A stretch of 64,000 nt of DNA, taken from assembly GCF_000526335.1 (NCBI RefSeq), contig NZ_JAFW01000001.1:558001-622000 (forward strand). Direction: 5' to 3'. Shown here piece after piece: positions 9,940-18,049 of the stretch; the stretch's first letter is position 1; the number at the start of each line of letters is the position of its first letter. Position numbers and translations under genes: made by a program. Under the pieces are notes generated by a model. That model had not been told where the DNA came from and made no database searches. It was given only the letters and a program-made list of their open reading frames with translations. Source of the stretch: Arthrobacter sp. 31Y (GTDB taxonomy: Bacteria; Actinomycetota; Actinomycetes; Actinomycetales; Micrococcaceae).

Positions 9940-10608
9940 ATGGCTCCCGATCAGCAGGACTATTTCGAGGACGACATCCCCACCATGTCAGCGGTTGATA
10001 TTGCCGACTGGCGCTTGCGGACGTTCGCTCTCTACGACAAGGTGCGTCAACTCGCAGCCACCAACCCGTTCGACGCCCACGTGTTCTGGCGGCAGGAACG
10101 CGACCTGATGTTCGCGACGCATCCCGCTTCAGCGCTGACCGCCGACATGAAGGCCTCATTTTCCGGACTTCGAACTGCTGACTACGATCCCTCCTTCCGG
10201 AGGTACTCTGCGTTGTCGCCCGAAGGAAGCGGACAGGAGATGAACGTCGAAACGGGGACTGACGGCGTGGTGCCCTTCACAAGGATCGGCACCTTTGAGT
10301 TGCCCGGGCTGGGTTCGTTGGCTGCATGGCGGCTAGGGAGTTACGGCGGCGGCATCTTTGTGCCCTTCCGGGACGCCACCGCCGGTAAGGACGGCGGAAG
10401 CTACGGAGCAGGCCGGTATCTGCTGGACACGGTCAAGGGCTCATTTCACGGCACGCGAGGGGCCGGTGCCGAACAAGAGTTCGTCCTGGACTTCAACTTC
10501 GCCTACAACCCGTCCTGCGCCTACAACGAAGCTTGGGCGTGCCCGCTGGCCGGACCAGGCAACCGTCTGGCTGCCGAGATTCCCGTGGGCGAACTCTACC
10601 TGGGCTAA
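9940..10608 (+). CDS. DUF1684 domain-containing protein
   Basis: The 222-residue product matches DUF1684: an N-terminal WRLRTFALYDKVR segment, a glycine-rich core with SYGAGRYLLDTVKG, and the diagnostic LDFNFAYNPSCAYNEAW...CPLAGPGNRL stretch. No signal peptide. Function of the family is unknown. It is divergent from the lipoprotein gene with 54 bp between, and its stop TAA overlaps the stop of the convergent permease gene through CTAA. Confidence 0.9.
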   Translation: MAPDQQDYFEDDIPTMSAVDIADWRLRTFALYDKVRQLAATNPFDAHVFWRQERDLMFATHPASALTADMKASFSGLRTADYDPSFRRYSALSPEGSGQEMNVETGTDGVVPFTRIGTFELPGLGSLAAWRLGSYGGGIFVPFRDATAGKDGGSYGAGRYLLDTVKGSFHGTRGAGAEQEFVLDFNFAYNPSCAYNEAWACPLAGPGNRLAAEIPVGELYLG

Positions 10609-11801
10609 CCAAACACCCCACCTGGGCCAAAAGCCACGAGGGCTGCGATGGCCGCCGCTATTGTCAGCGGAGCCACTATCAGGCCAAAGACCGCGTATCC
10701 CTTCCACGTGATCAGCACGTTCATCCGCACCAACCTGTCATGCCACAACAGGGTGGCCAGTGAGGCCCACGGCGTAATCAACGGTCCGGCGTTCACTCCT
10801 ACCAACAGTGCTGCCATTCGCTCCGGGCTTCCGGCCAGCGGCTCGGCCAGGAGGTAGGCCGGCAGGTTGTTGACGACATTTGAGCCGAGTGCGCCCGTCA
10901 TGGCCAACCTCAGCAGTTCAACAAACCCGCTTCCATCACCGGCCACCTGTCCAAGCAGAAGTGAAGCACCAAGGTACTGCGTTGCCTCAACCACCAGGAA
11001 AAGACCACAGGTGAACAGCAACAGGGACCACGGAATCAGTGTCACCTTGAGTACCTTGGGGCGTCGGATGGCGAATGCGGCCGCCAGGATCACGGCTGCC
11101 GCGGTGGCAGGAATCCAAATTGCCGCGCCGGATACCAGCGCCGGAATGAGCAACACCAGGACAACGGCACTGACCGCCAGCAGCACTTTGTCAGCTGCTG
11201 CCGTGGATGAAGCTGATTGAGCCGGACGGGCGGAATCGAGGGCGTAGGTCTTGAGAAGTTCGCGCCGGAAGACAATGGCGATGAATGCCAAAGGCACCAG
11301 GACGGCGGCTAACGACGGCGCCCACATCAACTGAGCGAACTGTGCGGGACTGATGCCGCCCAGGTTGTGTTGGGCCAAGAGGTTGGTCAGGTTGGAAATA
11401 GGAAGCAGCAAGCTGGCCGTATTGGCCAGCCAAACCGTGGTCAAGGCGAACGGCAGGACGGGGAGCCCCGCTTGGCGGGCGACCGTGACCACCACAGGGG
11501 TGAGGAGCACCGCCGTCGTATCAAGCGACAGGAAGATAGTGCTCAACGTGGCAAACAGGGCCAAAAGCAACCACAGCAGGACGCTGCGGCCACGCCCCCA
11601 ACCGCGTACGCGCCGGGCAATCCACTGGAAAGCGCCGGCTTCACTGACAAGCTCGGTCACCACTGTCATGGCAACGACAAAGCCCAGGATGGGTGCCACC
11701 CGGTCCACGAGGACCGCCACTTCCTGCCAGGGCAGGACACCCGTGGCCACGGTGATCCCACCAGCCACAAGGAGGACCAACCCGATGATCGCCAGACGCA
11801 T
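10605..11801 (-). CDS. SLC13/ArsB-type permease
   Basis: Integral membrane protein of 398 residues with about ten hydrophobic segments and the ion-transporter (IT) superfamily pattern. The repeat-region motifs TIFLSLDTTAVLLTPVVV and NTASLLLPISNLTNLLA resemble ArsB/ArsP-like arsenite or anion transporters, and a matching late loop has GALGSNVVNNLPAYL. No arsR, arsC or other arsenic gene is nearby, so arsenite export should not be assumed; SLC13-type anion transport is equally possible. Confidence 0.82.
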   Translation of the reverse strand: MRLAIIGLVLLVAGGITVATGVLPWQEVAVLVDRVAPILGFVVAMTVVTELVSEAGAFQWIARRVRGWGRGRSVLLWLLLALFATLSTIFLSLDTTAVLLTPVVVTVARQAGLPVLPFALTTVWLANTASLLLPISNLTNLLAQHNLGGISPAQFAQLMWAPSLAAVLVPLAFIAIVFRRELLKTYALDSARPAQSASSTAAADKVLLAVSAVVLVLLIPALVSGAAIWIPATAAAVILAAAFAIRRPKVLKVTLIPWSLLLFTCGLFLVVEATQYLGASLLLGQVAGDGSGFVELLRLAMTGALGSNVVNNLPAYLLAEPLAGSPERMAALLVGVNAGPLITPWASLATLLWHDRLVRMNVLITWKGYAVFGLIVAPLTIAAAIAALVAFGPGGVFG

Positions 11802-11917
11802 GGAACGGATTCTAAGCCTCGGCCCTGTGTTCTGCCTCCACGACGGCGGACCAAGGCGTCACCGTCTTGTAAGCAATGGACCCCCCGTGACGCTGCTGTG
11901 AAGCCTAACCTTGGAGC

Positions 11918-12580
11918 ATGAATAAACCGCGGAGCATCAACAGGCTGCGTAGTGTGAACCGGCTGCGTAGTGTGATCCGGACCCACAAAACCCTTGCGGC
12001 TGTTGCGGGGGTGCTGGTCCTTTCCGTGGTGATTGTAGGGGCCGCACTGTTCCAGCCGTGGCGCATCTTTACCAGTAGCAGCGTTTACGAAGCCCTGCCG
12101 GCCGCGCCCGGGTCCGCGAGCGCCCCGGCTCCCGCAACGCCCCCGTCCGGGTCCGCGAGCGCCCCGGCTCCCGCAACGCCCGCGTCCGGTTCGGCGAGCG
12201 CCCCGGCTCCCGCAACGCCCCCACTCGCAACTCCCGCGGCACCGGTGGTTCTCAGCTCGGGCACTTTCCAATCTCAGGAGCATGAGACCACTGGTACTGC
12301 CCGGTTGGTGAAACTCCCTGATGGCAGTCATCTGCTGCGGCTCGAGGATTTGGCCAGCAGTGACGGCCCGGACGTCAAAGTCTGGTTGAGCAGCCTGGAG
12401 GCCGGGGGCGACTGGTTCAAGTACCGGTCTGGCCGATACGTGGACCTCGGGGCTGTCAAAGCCACGCATGGCAATCACAACTACCTCCTCCCGGCCGGAA
12501 CGGACATCTCCGGGCTGACATCCGTGGTGCTGTGGTGTGACCGCTTCAGCGTCGCCTTCGGATCCGCGCCTCTCAGCTGA
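11918..12580 (+). CDS. DM13 domain-containing membrane-anchored protein with tandem-repeat linker
   Basis: 220 residues: a basic cytoplasmic N-terminus (residues 1-25), one transmembrane helix (about 28-48), an Ala/Pro/Ser linker built from three 13-residue repeats, and a C-terminal DM13 domain (about 108-220). DM13 features visible are TARLVKLPDGSHLLRLEDL, GPDVKVWLS, VDLGAVKATHGNHNYLLP and VVLWCDRFSVAFG with its conserved Cys. DM13 is a proposed redox or adhesion module outside the membrane. GGAG sits only one base from the ATG, so a GTG start at codon 13 or 19 is possible. The basic N-terminal segment is itself an 18-bp duplication. Confidence 0.82.
   Translation: MNKPRSINRLRSVNRLRSVIRTHKTLAAVAGVLVLSVVIVGAALFQPWRIFTSSSVYEALPAAPGSASAPAPATPPSGSASAPAPATPASGSASAPAPATPPLATPAAPVVLSSGTFQSQEHETTGTARLVKLPDGSHLLRLEDLASSDGPDVKVWLSSLEAGGDWFKYRSGRYVDLGAVKATHGNHNYLLPAGTDISGLTSVVLWCDRFSVAFGSAPLS
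11943..11975 (+). repeat. 18-bp tandem duplication at the start of the DM13 gene
   Basis: GGCTGCGTAGTGTGA occurs at 11943-11957 and again at 11961-11975, an 18-bp unit encoding RLRSVN/RLRSVI. It lengthens the basic cytoplasmic tail. Confidence 0.85.
12110..12226 (+). repeat. three 39-bp tandem repeats (13-residue units) in the DM13 gene linker
   Basis: Units begin at 12110, 12149 and 12188; each encodes a GSASAPAPATP-type unit. The first two units are almost identical, the third slightly diverged. In-frame repeats like these typically vary in copy number between strains. Confidence 0.9.
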
Positions 12581-12584
12581 TGGC

Positions 12585-12645
12585 GGTGTGAGGCCCGCTC
12601 TGCGCGCAAAAGACGTGTCGCGGGACGTAAAGCGGGCCTCACACC
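12585..12645. repeat. long inverted repeat (15-bp perfect arms, 31-base loop)
   Basis: GGTGTGAGGCCCGCT (12585-12599) is the exact reverse complement of 12631-12645. The loop itself contains complementary-looking GACGT/ACGT segments. It lies just after the DM13 stop and before the FAH gene. It could be a terminator, but the long structured loop resembles dispersed intergenic (REP/MITE-like) elements. Confidence 0.65.
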
Positions 12646-12681
12646 ACAGACCAGCACCCAGGGAGGACGTAGGATGTCATC

Positions 12682-13551
12682 ATGACTTCGCCTCTTTCCC
12701 GTCGCATCGCCCGTGTCCGGCCCGTCGCAGCCGCCTCTGTCGCTGGCCAAACCCCGGCCCGCCTGTCTCCTGACGAGCATTTCTTTGTGGCCAACGACTC
12801 CCCGGATTTCGACTCAGTGGAAGGCAAACGATGGACCGTGGTGGAGTCCCCTTTCCCGGCGTCGAGGGCCAATGCCAACAGCCCCGCCAGGGCGGGATGG
12901 GAGCTCGGGGCGGTGGTCAGCCAGGAGACTTTTACCTTCCTGGCGCCGTCAGTACCTGTGAACGTCTTCGGCATGGCGCACAACACCGGGCAACCCGGCC
13001 GGGACCTGCCGCCGCAGGCCTTCCACAAGGCGGCGTCCAGCGTGATTGGCCCCGGGGAGGCCATCCAACTCAGCTCCACCGTCGGTTACGTGGATCCGGA
13101 AGCGGAACTGACCGTCGTCGTCGGCCGGGCCGCCCGCGGCTTGACCCTGGAAACGGCGAGGTCGGCAATCCTCGGATACACCATCGGCAACGACGTCTCC
13201 GCCCGCGACCTCCAGAAAAGCGACGAGTTGTGGATCAGCGCCAAGAGCCAGGACACCTTCACTCCCGCAGGCCCTTGGATGGTCACGGACCTGGATGATA
13301 CGAACCTTGAGATCGGCATAGTCCACAACGGCAGGGCCCTCAGGACAGCCAGTTCAGCGGACCTTGGCTGGAAAGCAGACGAGATCATGGTCTATCTGAG
13401 CTCATTCATGACTCTCCAGCCCGGCGACCTTGTGCTCACAGGATTCCCCGCAGAGTGCGCACGAATCCAAGCAGGAGACACCGTTGTGTGCCGCGTGGAG
13501 GGAATCGGCGAGCTCCACAACCCCGTCACCGGCGCTTCCTGGGAGCAATAG
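12682..13551 (+). CDS. fumarylacetoacetate hydrolase family protein
   Basis: 289-residue protein whose C-terminal two thirds carry the FAH fold: NVFGMAHNTG, the acidic metal-binding stretch YVDPEAELTVVVG, the GYTIGNDVSARDLQ motif, and MTLQPGDLVLTGFPAE. This family cleaves C-C bonds of fumarylpyruvate-type or related diketo acids, using Mg2+ or Mn2+. It is shorter than true fumarylacetoacetase and stands alone, so the substrate is open. ATG 12682 fits an ordinary length for the family. Confidence 0.88.
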   Translation: MTSPLSRRIARVRPVAAASVAGQTPARLSPDEHFFVANDSPDFDSVEGKRWTVVESPFPASRANANSPARAGWELGAVVSQETFTFLAPSVPVNVFGMAHNTGQPGRDLPPQAFHKAASSVIGPGEAIQLSSTVGYVDPEAELTVVVGRAARGLTLETARSAILGYTIGNDVSARDLQKSDELWISAKSQDTFTPAGPWMVTDLDDTNLEIGIVHNGRALRTASSADLGWKADEIMVYLSSFMTLQPGDLVLTGFPAECARIQAGDTVVCRVEGIGELHNPVTGASWEQ

Positions 13552-13578
13552 CCCGCATGATGTGTCAGGCTTAACTCC

Positions 13579-14073
13579 ATGGAGATAGCTGCGGAAGCCA
13601 CTGAGCTGCGCCCCTCTCCCTCACAAAAGCCCCCGCGGCCACCGCGCAAACGGCACCGCGGCGTCCTGAAGTACCCGGTAGTACGGCAATTGATCCGCTT
13701 CACGGGCGTTGGAATCGTCTGCACGGCGAGTTCGCTCGCGATTTACGCTGTGCTGCGTCCATTGATCGACCCCCAGCTGGCCAATGCTGTTGCCCTCATT
13801 GTGACGTCGCTGATGAACACGGCCTTGAACCGAAGGCTCACGTTCAAAATCACGGGCAAGAAGAAACGCACCCAGGACCATTTGAGCGGGGTCCTCGTCA
13901 TCGCCATTGCGCTGATCATTACCGGCGGGAGCTTGGGTGTGTTGCATCTTCTGCGGCCCGAAGCCACGGTCACCGAGGAGTTGTGGACCACCACGCTGTC
14001 CGGCTTCGTGGCCACGGCGGTCCGGTTTACCCTGTTACGGCATTGGATCTTCAGGCGCGCACGCCATGTGTAG
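13579..14073 (+). CDS. GtrA family membrane protein
   Basis: 164 residues: a basic proline-rich N-terminal tail (about 1-32), then four hydrophobic segments in the GtrA pattern, with RQLIRFTGVGIVCTASSL at TM1, NTALNRRLTFK after TM2 and AVRFTLLRHWIFR at the end. GtrA proteins act in transfer or flipping of lipid-linked sugars for cell-surface glycans. Its stop lies 7 bp from the stop of the convergent nifS-like gene, with no terminator between. Confidence 0.88.
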   Translation: MEIAAEATELRPSPSQKPPRPPRKRHRGVLKYPVVRQLIRFTGVGIVCTASSLAIYAVLRPLIDPQLANAVALIVTSLMNTALNRRLTFKITGKKKRTQDHLSGVLVIAIALIITGGSLGVLHLLRPEATVTEELWTTTLSGFVATAVRFTLLRHWIFRRARHV

Positions 14074-14080
14074 TGGGTAG

Positions 14081-15250
14081 TTAGTCCCGTTGTTGCGGGG
14101 CAGCCAGGCGCCGGACGCGTCCGACGGCGGTTTCCACAGCGGCGGCTGCCTGCTCCAGTTCGGCTTCGGTGACAGTTGACGTGAAGCTGAAACGTACCGC
14201 CGTCTGGGCCGTTTCAGGGGCGATGCCCAGGGCCACCAGCACCGGCGAGGGTGCGTCGGATCCCGCCGCGCAGGCCGAGCCACTGGAACACACCACGCCG
14301 AGCCGCTCCAGCTCTAGCAGCACAGACTCGCCGCTGGTTCCAGGAAAGCAGAAAGACGCCACGGAGGGCAGGCGTTGGACGCGGTGTCCGGTGAGCAGGG
14401 CGTCGGGTACGGTGGCGAGGATCCGCTGGATGAACTGATCCCTGAGATCCGAAACACGGGCTGCTTGATGAGGCTGCTCGGCGTCGGAAAGCCTGAGCGC
14501 CGTGGACAACGCCACAGCCCCGGCCACGTTCTCTGTGCCCGAGCGCTTTGCCCTCTCCTGGCCGCCACCGTGCACCAGGGGCTCCACCCGAAGACGACCC
14601 TTGGTGAACAGGACACCGGATCCCTTGGGCGCACCAAGTTTGTGTCCGGAAATACTCATGGCGCCCACACCCAGCGCCTTGACGTCCAGCGGCAACCACC
14701 CGGCGGCTTGCACCGCATCCGTGTGGAACGGCACTCCGTGTTCCCGGGCCACTGCCGCCAAGGCTGCAATGGGCTGGACAGTTCCGACCTCGTTGTTCGC
14801 GTACATGATGCTCACCAGAGCGGTTTGGGGGCCTATCACCGCCCGCAAGCCATCTAGGCAGACCAAGCCCTCCCCATCCACCGGGAGCACGTCCACGGTG
14901 ATTCCATGCACTCGCTCAAGGTAGCGGGCTGATTCTTCCACTGCCGGATGCTCGATTGCACTGATCACTACCCGGTTAAGCGAAGGATCAGAGGCCAGCC
15001 GGGCCAGCGCAATGCCTTTGACGGCCAGGTTGTCCGCTTCCGTGCCGCCGGAGGTGAACGTCACCTCTCCGGCACGGCACTTCAGGACCTTCGCGACGCC
15101 GGAGCGGGCTTCCGCAAGCGCAGCCGCTGCCGTTTCGCCCAGGCTGTGGTGGCTGGAGGGGTTACCGAACTCGCCACTCAGGTACGGCCACATGGCTTCA
15201 AGGGCCTCACGGCGTACCGGGGTGGTGGCGGCGGCGTCGAGGAAGATCAT
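14081..15250 (-). CDS. nifS: cysteine desulfurase of the NAD operon (NifS/IscS-like)
   Basis: PLP enzyme (389 residues) that removes sulfur from cysteine. Visible are the PLP-lysine motif SISGHKLGAPKGSGVLF, the TSGGTEADNLAV motif, and the catalytic Cys loop SSGSACAAGSDAPS. It is the last gene of nrtR-nadA-nadB-nadC-nifS, and in several bacteria such a desulfurase supplies the [4Fe-4S] cluster of quinolinate synthase. I prefer ATG 15250, 7 bp after the nadC stop; a TTG at 15271 would overlap nadC. The short product and position argue for a dedicated role rather than general IscS. Confidence 0.92.
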   Translation of the reverse strand: MIFLDAAATTPVRREALEAMWPYLSGEFGNPSSHHSLGETAAAALAEARSGVAKVLKCRAGEVTFTSGGTEADNLAVKGIALARLASDPSLNRVVISAIEHPAVEESARYLERVHGITVDVLPVDGEGLVCLDGLRAVIGPQTALVSIMYANNEVGTVQPIAALAAVAREHGVPFHTDAVQAAGWLPLDVKALGVGAMSISGHKLGAPKGSGVLFTKGRLRVEPLVHGGGQERAKRSGTENVAGAVALSTALRLSDAEQPHQAARVSDLRDQFIQRILATVPDALLTGHRVQRLPSVASFCFPGTSGESVLLELERLGVVCSSGSACAAGSDAPSPVLVALGIAPETAQTAVRFSFTSTVTEAELEQAAAAVETAVGRVRRLAAPQQRD

Positions 15251-15257
15251 GGGATGG

Positions 15258-16130
15258 TCAGGCTGTCTCAAGAATGACGTCGAGGCCGAGGTCGAGGGCG
15301 CTCACGCTGTGGGTCAGGCCTCCTATGGAGATGACGTCCACGCCTGCCGAAGCAATCTCGGTGACGGTGTTGATGTTCACATTGCCACTGGCCTCCACGA
15401 TGGCTCGGCCGTCCACCTGCTTGACCCCGGCGCGGAGCTCGTCCATGGAGAAATTGTCCAGCATGATGGTGTCCACGCCTGCTGCCAGGACTGGTTCGAT
15501 CTGCTCGGCCCGGTCCACTTCAACTTCGAAGTGCGTTGTGTGGCCAAGCTGGGCTTTGGCGGCAATCAGAAGCTCGGTCAGCTTGCTGGAGTCGCCCCCG
15601 GTCATGACGGCCAAGTGGTTGTCCTTGGCCAGGACGGCGTCGGAGAGGCTGTAGCGGTGGTTCGCTCCCCCACCGCAGCGAACCGCATAGCGTTCCAGAA
15701 CACGAAGGCCGGGCGTGGTTTTGCGGGTGTCGGTGATGCGCGCACGGGTGCCTTCGACCAGACCCACAAACTCTGCGGTCTTGGTGGCGATGGCACTCAT
15801 CCGTTGAACCAGGTTCAGGCCCACCCTTTCGGCAAGCAGCACGGAGCGGGCGCTGCCGCTGACCCGGGCGAGGTGGGTTCCGGCGTCGAACGCTTCACCG
15901 TCGGCGAGCAACAACTCAACCTCGGTGCCCGGGTCTACGAGTTTCATGGCATCGCGGAACACGGTACCGCCGCTGAAGACGCCGGGTACGCGCGCGTTCA
16001 GCACCGCAGTTGCACGGGCGTCAGCGGGGATCAGCAGTTGCGAGGTGATGTCGCCGCTGGGTGCATCCTCCGCGAACGCCCGTTTCAAAATCTCCCGGAC
16101 GGGGGCTGCGGGGAGGGTCAGGTTAGTCAT
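15258..16130 (-). CDS. nadC: nicotinate-nucleotide diphosphorylase (carboxylating)
   Basis: Quinolinate phosphoribosyltransferase, 290 residues, converting quinolinate and PRPP to nicotinate mononucleotide. Family motifs include EDAPSGDITSQLL at the N-terminus, TRKTTPGLRVLERYAVRCGGGANHR in the active site, FEVEVDRAEQ, and the C-terminal VDVISIGGLTHSV. The start ATG overlaps the last 8 bases of nadB, so translation is probably coupled. Confidence 0.96.
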   Translation of the reverse strand: MTNLTLPAAPVREILKRAFAEDAPSGDITSQLLIPADARATAVLNARVPGVFSGGTVFRDAMKLVDPGTEVELLLADGEAFDAGTHLARVSGSARSVLLAERVGLNLVQRMSAIATKTAEFVGLVEGTRARITDTRKTTPGLRVLERYAVRCGGGANHRYSLSDAVLAKDNHLAVMTGGDSSKLTELLIAAKAQLGHTTHFEVEVDRAEQIEPVLAAGVDTIMLDNFSMDELRAGVKQVDGRAIVEASGNVNINTVTEIASAGVDVISIGGLTHSVSALDLGLDVILETA

Positions 16131-17979
16131 GGACGAGGCTCACTTTCCGGCTCATGGTGTAACGCTTGTCAATATCTTCGACGACTCCGGGGTCCTCCCA
16201 GCTGTCGCTGCGGTAATGCGCCCCCAAGGACTCCCGCCGTTCCCGGGCAGCATGTACGAGCAACTGCGCCGCCAACAGAAGGTTGGAATCCTCATGCTCC
16301 CGAACATCCAAGGAATCAGGAACATTCAAGGGCAAAACGTCCTCAGCCCACGCAGCCAGAGCCACCCCGGCCTCACGAATCAGTACGCCATCTCGCAACA
16401 CACCGGCCTTGGCAGTCATCAACCGCCGCAGAGCCCCCCGCGAAAACACCCCCGCCCGCGCAAATGAAACCTCCCGAGCCCCGGGCCCCGGCAAAGACTC
16501 AAACTCCCAGGAAACCGGAGCGGGCATCGGATCCAGTTCCAAGTCCGAACCCAGTAGCGGCGCCTGAGGCCCCGACAGCGCCGTTGTCGCGTGAGTGGCG
16601 CGTTCGCTCTGGTCGACTGGCGGGGTCCCGGCAGCGTGCGTAAAAGCGAGGCCGCCCGCGGCCGAGTTAGCACGCAGAGGGACTCCGCCAGGCGACCCAC
16701 CAAACGAACCAAGGAACGCTTCAACAGCCCGCCGCCCGAACACCAGGCCTTCGAGCAGGGAATTGCTGGCCAAGCGGTTGGCACCTTGCACCCCGGTACA
16801 CGCCACTTCGCCGGCAGCCAGGAGCCCGGGAACAGAGGTGCGCCCGTGAAGGTCGGTGACCACGCCGCCCATCCAGTAGTGGGCCGCGGGTGCCACGGGG
16901 ACGAGCTCCGTTGTCCAATCGACTCCGGCTTGGCGGGTGCGTTTGCTGAGGGTGGGGAAGCGCTTGGCAAGGAAGCCCTGGCCCCGCTGCTCTTCGATCA
17001 CGGTGGCATCGAGGAATACGTGGCCGTTGGGGTCCCCGAGTTTTGCCAGGTGCAGGGCGATGGTGCGGGAGACGACGTCCCTGGGGGCGAGCTCGGCATC
17101 AGGGTGGTAGTCGGGCATGAAGCGGTGACCGGTGGCGTCTACCAGGATGGCGCCTTCGCCCCGCACTGCTTCGGAGATGAGCAGGGGGTCATTGTTGCCC
17201 TCGGCTTCGCGGGCTTCCTTGGGAAGCACCATGCAAGTGGGGTGGAATTGGAAGAACTCAAGGTCGGCGACGGCGGCACCAACCCGCCATGCGAGCGCCA
17301 AGCCATCTGCTGTTGCCACGGTGGGATTGGTGGTCTGCGCGAAGAGTTGTCCGGCTCCCCCGGTGGCGAGCAGGACGGAGTCGCCATGGACGCCGAGGTG
17401 GCGCCCGTCGTGAAGGAAGTTAGCTCCCACCACGCGGCCACCCCGTTCGCCGCCGAGGGAGAGCGATGTTACTTGAGCGTGTCCGATCACTTGGATCTTC
17501 CCTGCGGCCTGGAAGTCCAGAACGGTCCTGATCAGTGCGGCCGCGACCCCGGCTCCGGTAGCGTCGCCGCCGGCGTGCAGGATGCGGGGAGCTGAGTGGG
17601 CGGCTTCAAGACCCAGTGCGGGGTCGCCGTCGACGTCGAGGTCGAAGCGGACTCCGAAACGCCCCAGCCCTGCGATGTCCAGCCGCGCCTCGGTGCACAA
17701 CACCCGTACCGCTTCTTCGTTGCAGTGGCCGGCCCCGGCTCTGAGCGTGTCCGCGATGTGGGCTGCCACGGTATCGCCGGGGGCGGGATCGTCCAACACA
17801 GCGGAGATCCCGCCTTGGGCGTAGTAGGTGTTGCTGTCCGCGAGTGCGCCTTTGGTCAACAGCACCACTTCCGCGCCGGCTTCGGCAGCCAGCAGGGCTG
17901 AGTACAGTCCTGCGATGCCGCTTCCGACGACGACCAGCCGCTGGGGTGCACGCCCGCCAGTAAGGCTCTCTGTAGTCAT
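16123..17979 (-). CDS. nadB: L-aspartate oxidase
   Basis: FAD enzyme (618 residues) that makes iminoaspartate from aspartate, the first step of de novo NAD synthesis. It begins with the FAD-binding motif LVVVGSGIAGLYSALLAAEAG and has YYAQGGISAV, the active-site region HPTCMV, HYWMGGVVTDLHGRTSVPGL and GANRLASNSLLEGLVFG. It is somewhat longer than the E. coli protein. The frame is open further upstream, but ATG 17979 starts right before the FAD motif and lies 70 bp after the nadA stop. It overlaps nadC. Confidence 0.95.
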   Translation of the reverse strand: MTTESLTGGRAPQRLVVVGSGIAGLYSALLAAEAGAEVVLLTKGALADSNTYYAQGGISAVLDDPAPGDTVAAHIADTLRAGAGHCNEEAVRVLCTEARLDIAGLGRFGVRFDLDVDGDPALGLEAAHSAPRILHAGGDATGAGVAAALIRTVLDFQAAGKIQVIGHAQVTSLSLGGERGGRVVGANFLHDGRHLGVHGDSVLLATGGAGQLFAQTTNPTVATADGLALAWRVGAAVADLEFFQFHPTCMVLPKEAREAEGNNDPLLISEAVRGEGAILVDATGHRFMPDYHPDAELAPRDVVSRTIALHLAKLGDPNGHVFLDATVIEEQRGQGFLAKRFPTLSKRTRQAGVDWTTELVPVAPAAHYWMGGVVTDLHGRTSVPGLLAAGEVACTGVQGANRLASNSLLEGLVFGRRAVEAFLGSFGGSPGGVPLRANSAAGGLAFTHAAGTPPVDQSERATHATTALSGPQAPLLGSDLELDPMPAPVSWEFESLPGPGAREVSFARAGVFSRGALRRLMTAKAGVLRDGVLIREAGVALAAWAEDVLPLNVPDSLDVREHEDSNLLLAAQLLVHAARERRESLGAHYRSDSWEDPGVVEDIDKRYTMSRKVSLVHD

Positions 17980-18049
17980 GTGAGGCTCGATTCGGCTAGT
18001 CGGGGGTCTTAGGCCCGGATAGTGATGCCGGCTTGGTGGTGCCGGTTTC

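Noticed and set aside
10605..11801. Calling the permease an arsenite exporter
   Set aside because: No arsR/arsC context; the fold is shared by several anion transporters.
12110..12226. Short regularly spaced repeats that could look like a CRISPR array
   Set aside because: The units are contiguous, in frame, without spacers, and encode a linker.
15012..16643. 543-codon plus-strand open frame
   Set aside because: Lies antisense to nadC and nadB, has no ribosome site, and its translation is low-complexity (runs of P, R, H) with no domain; it is a shadow of GC-rich codons.
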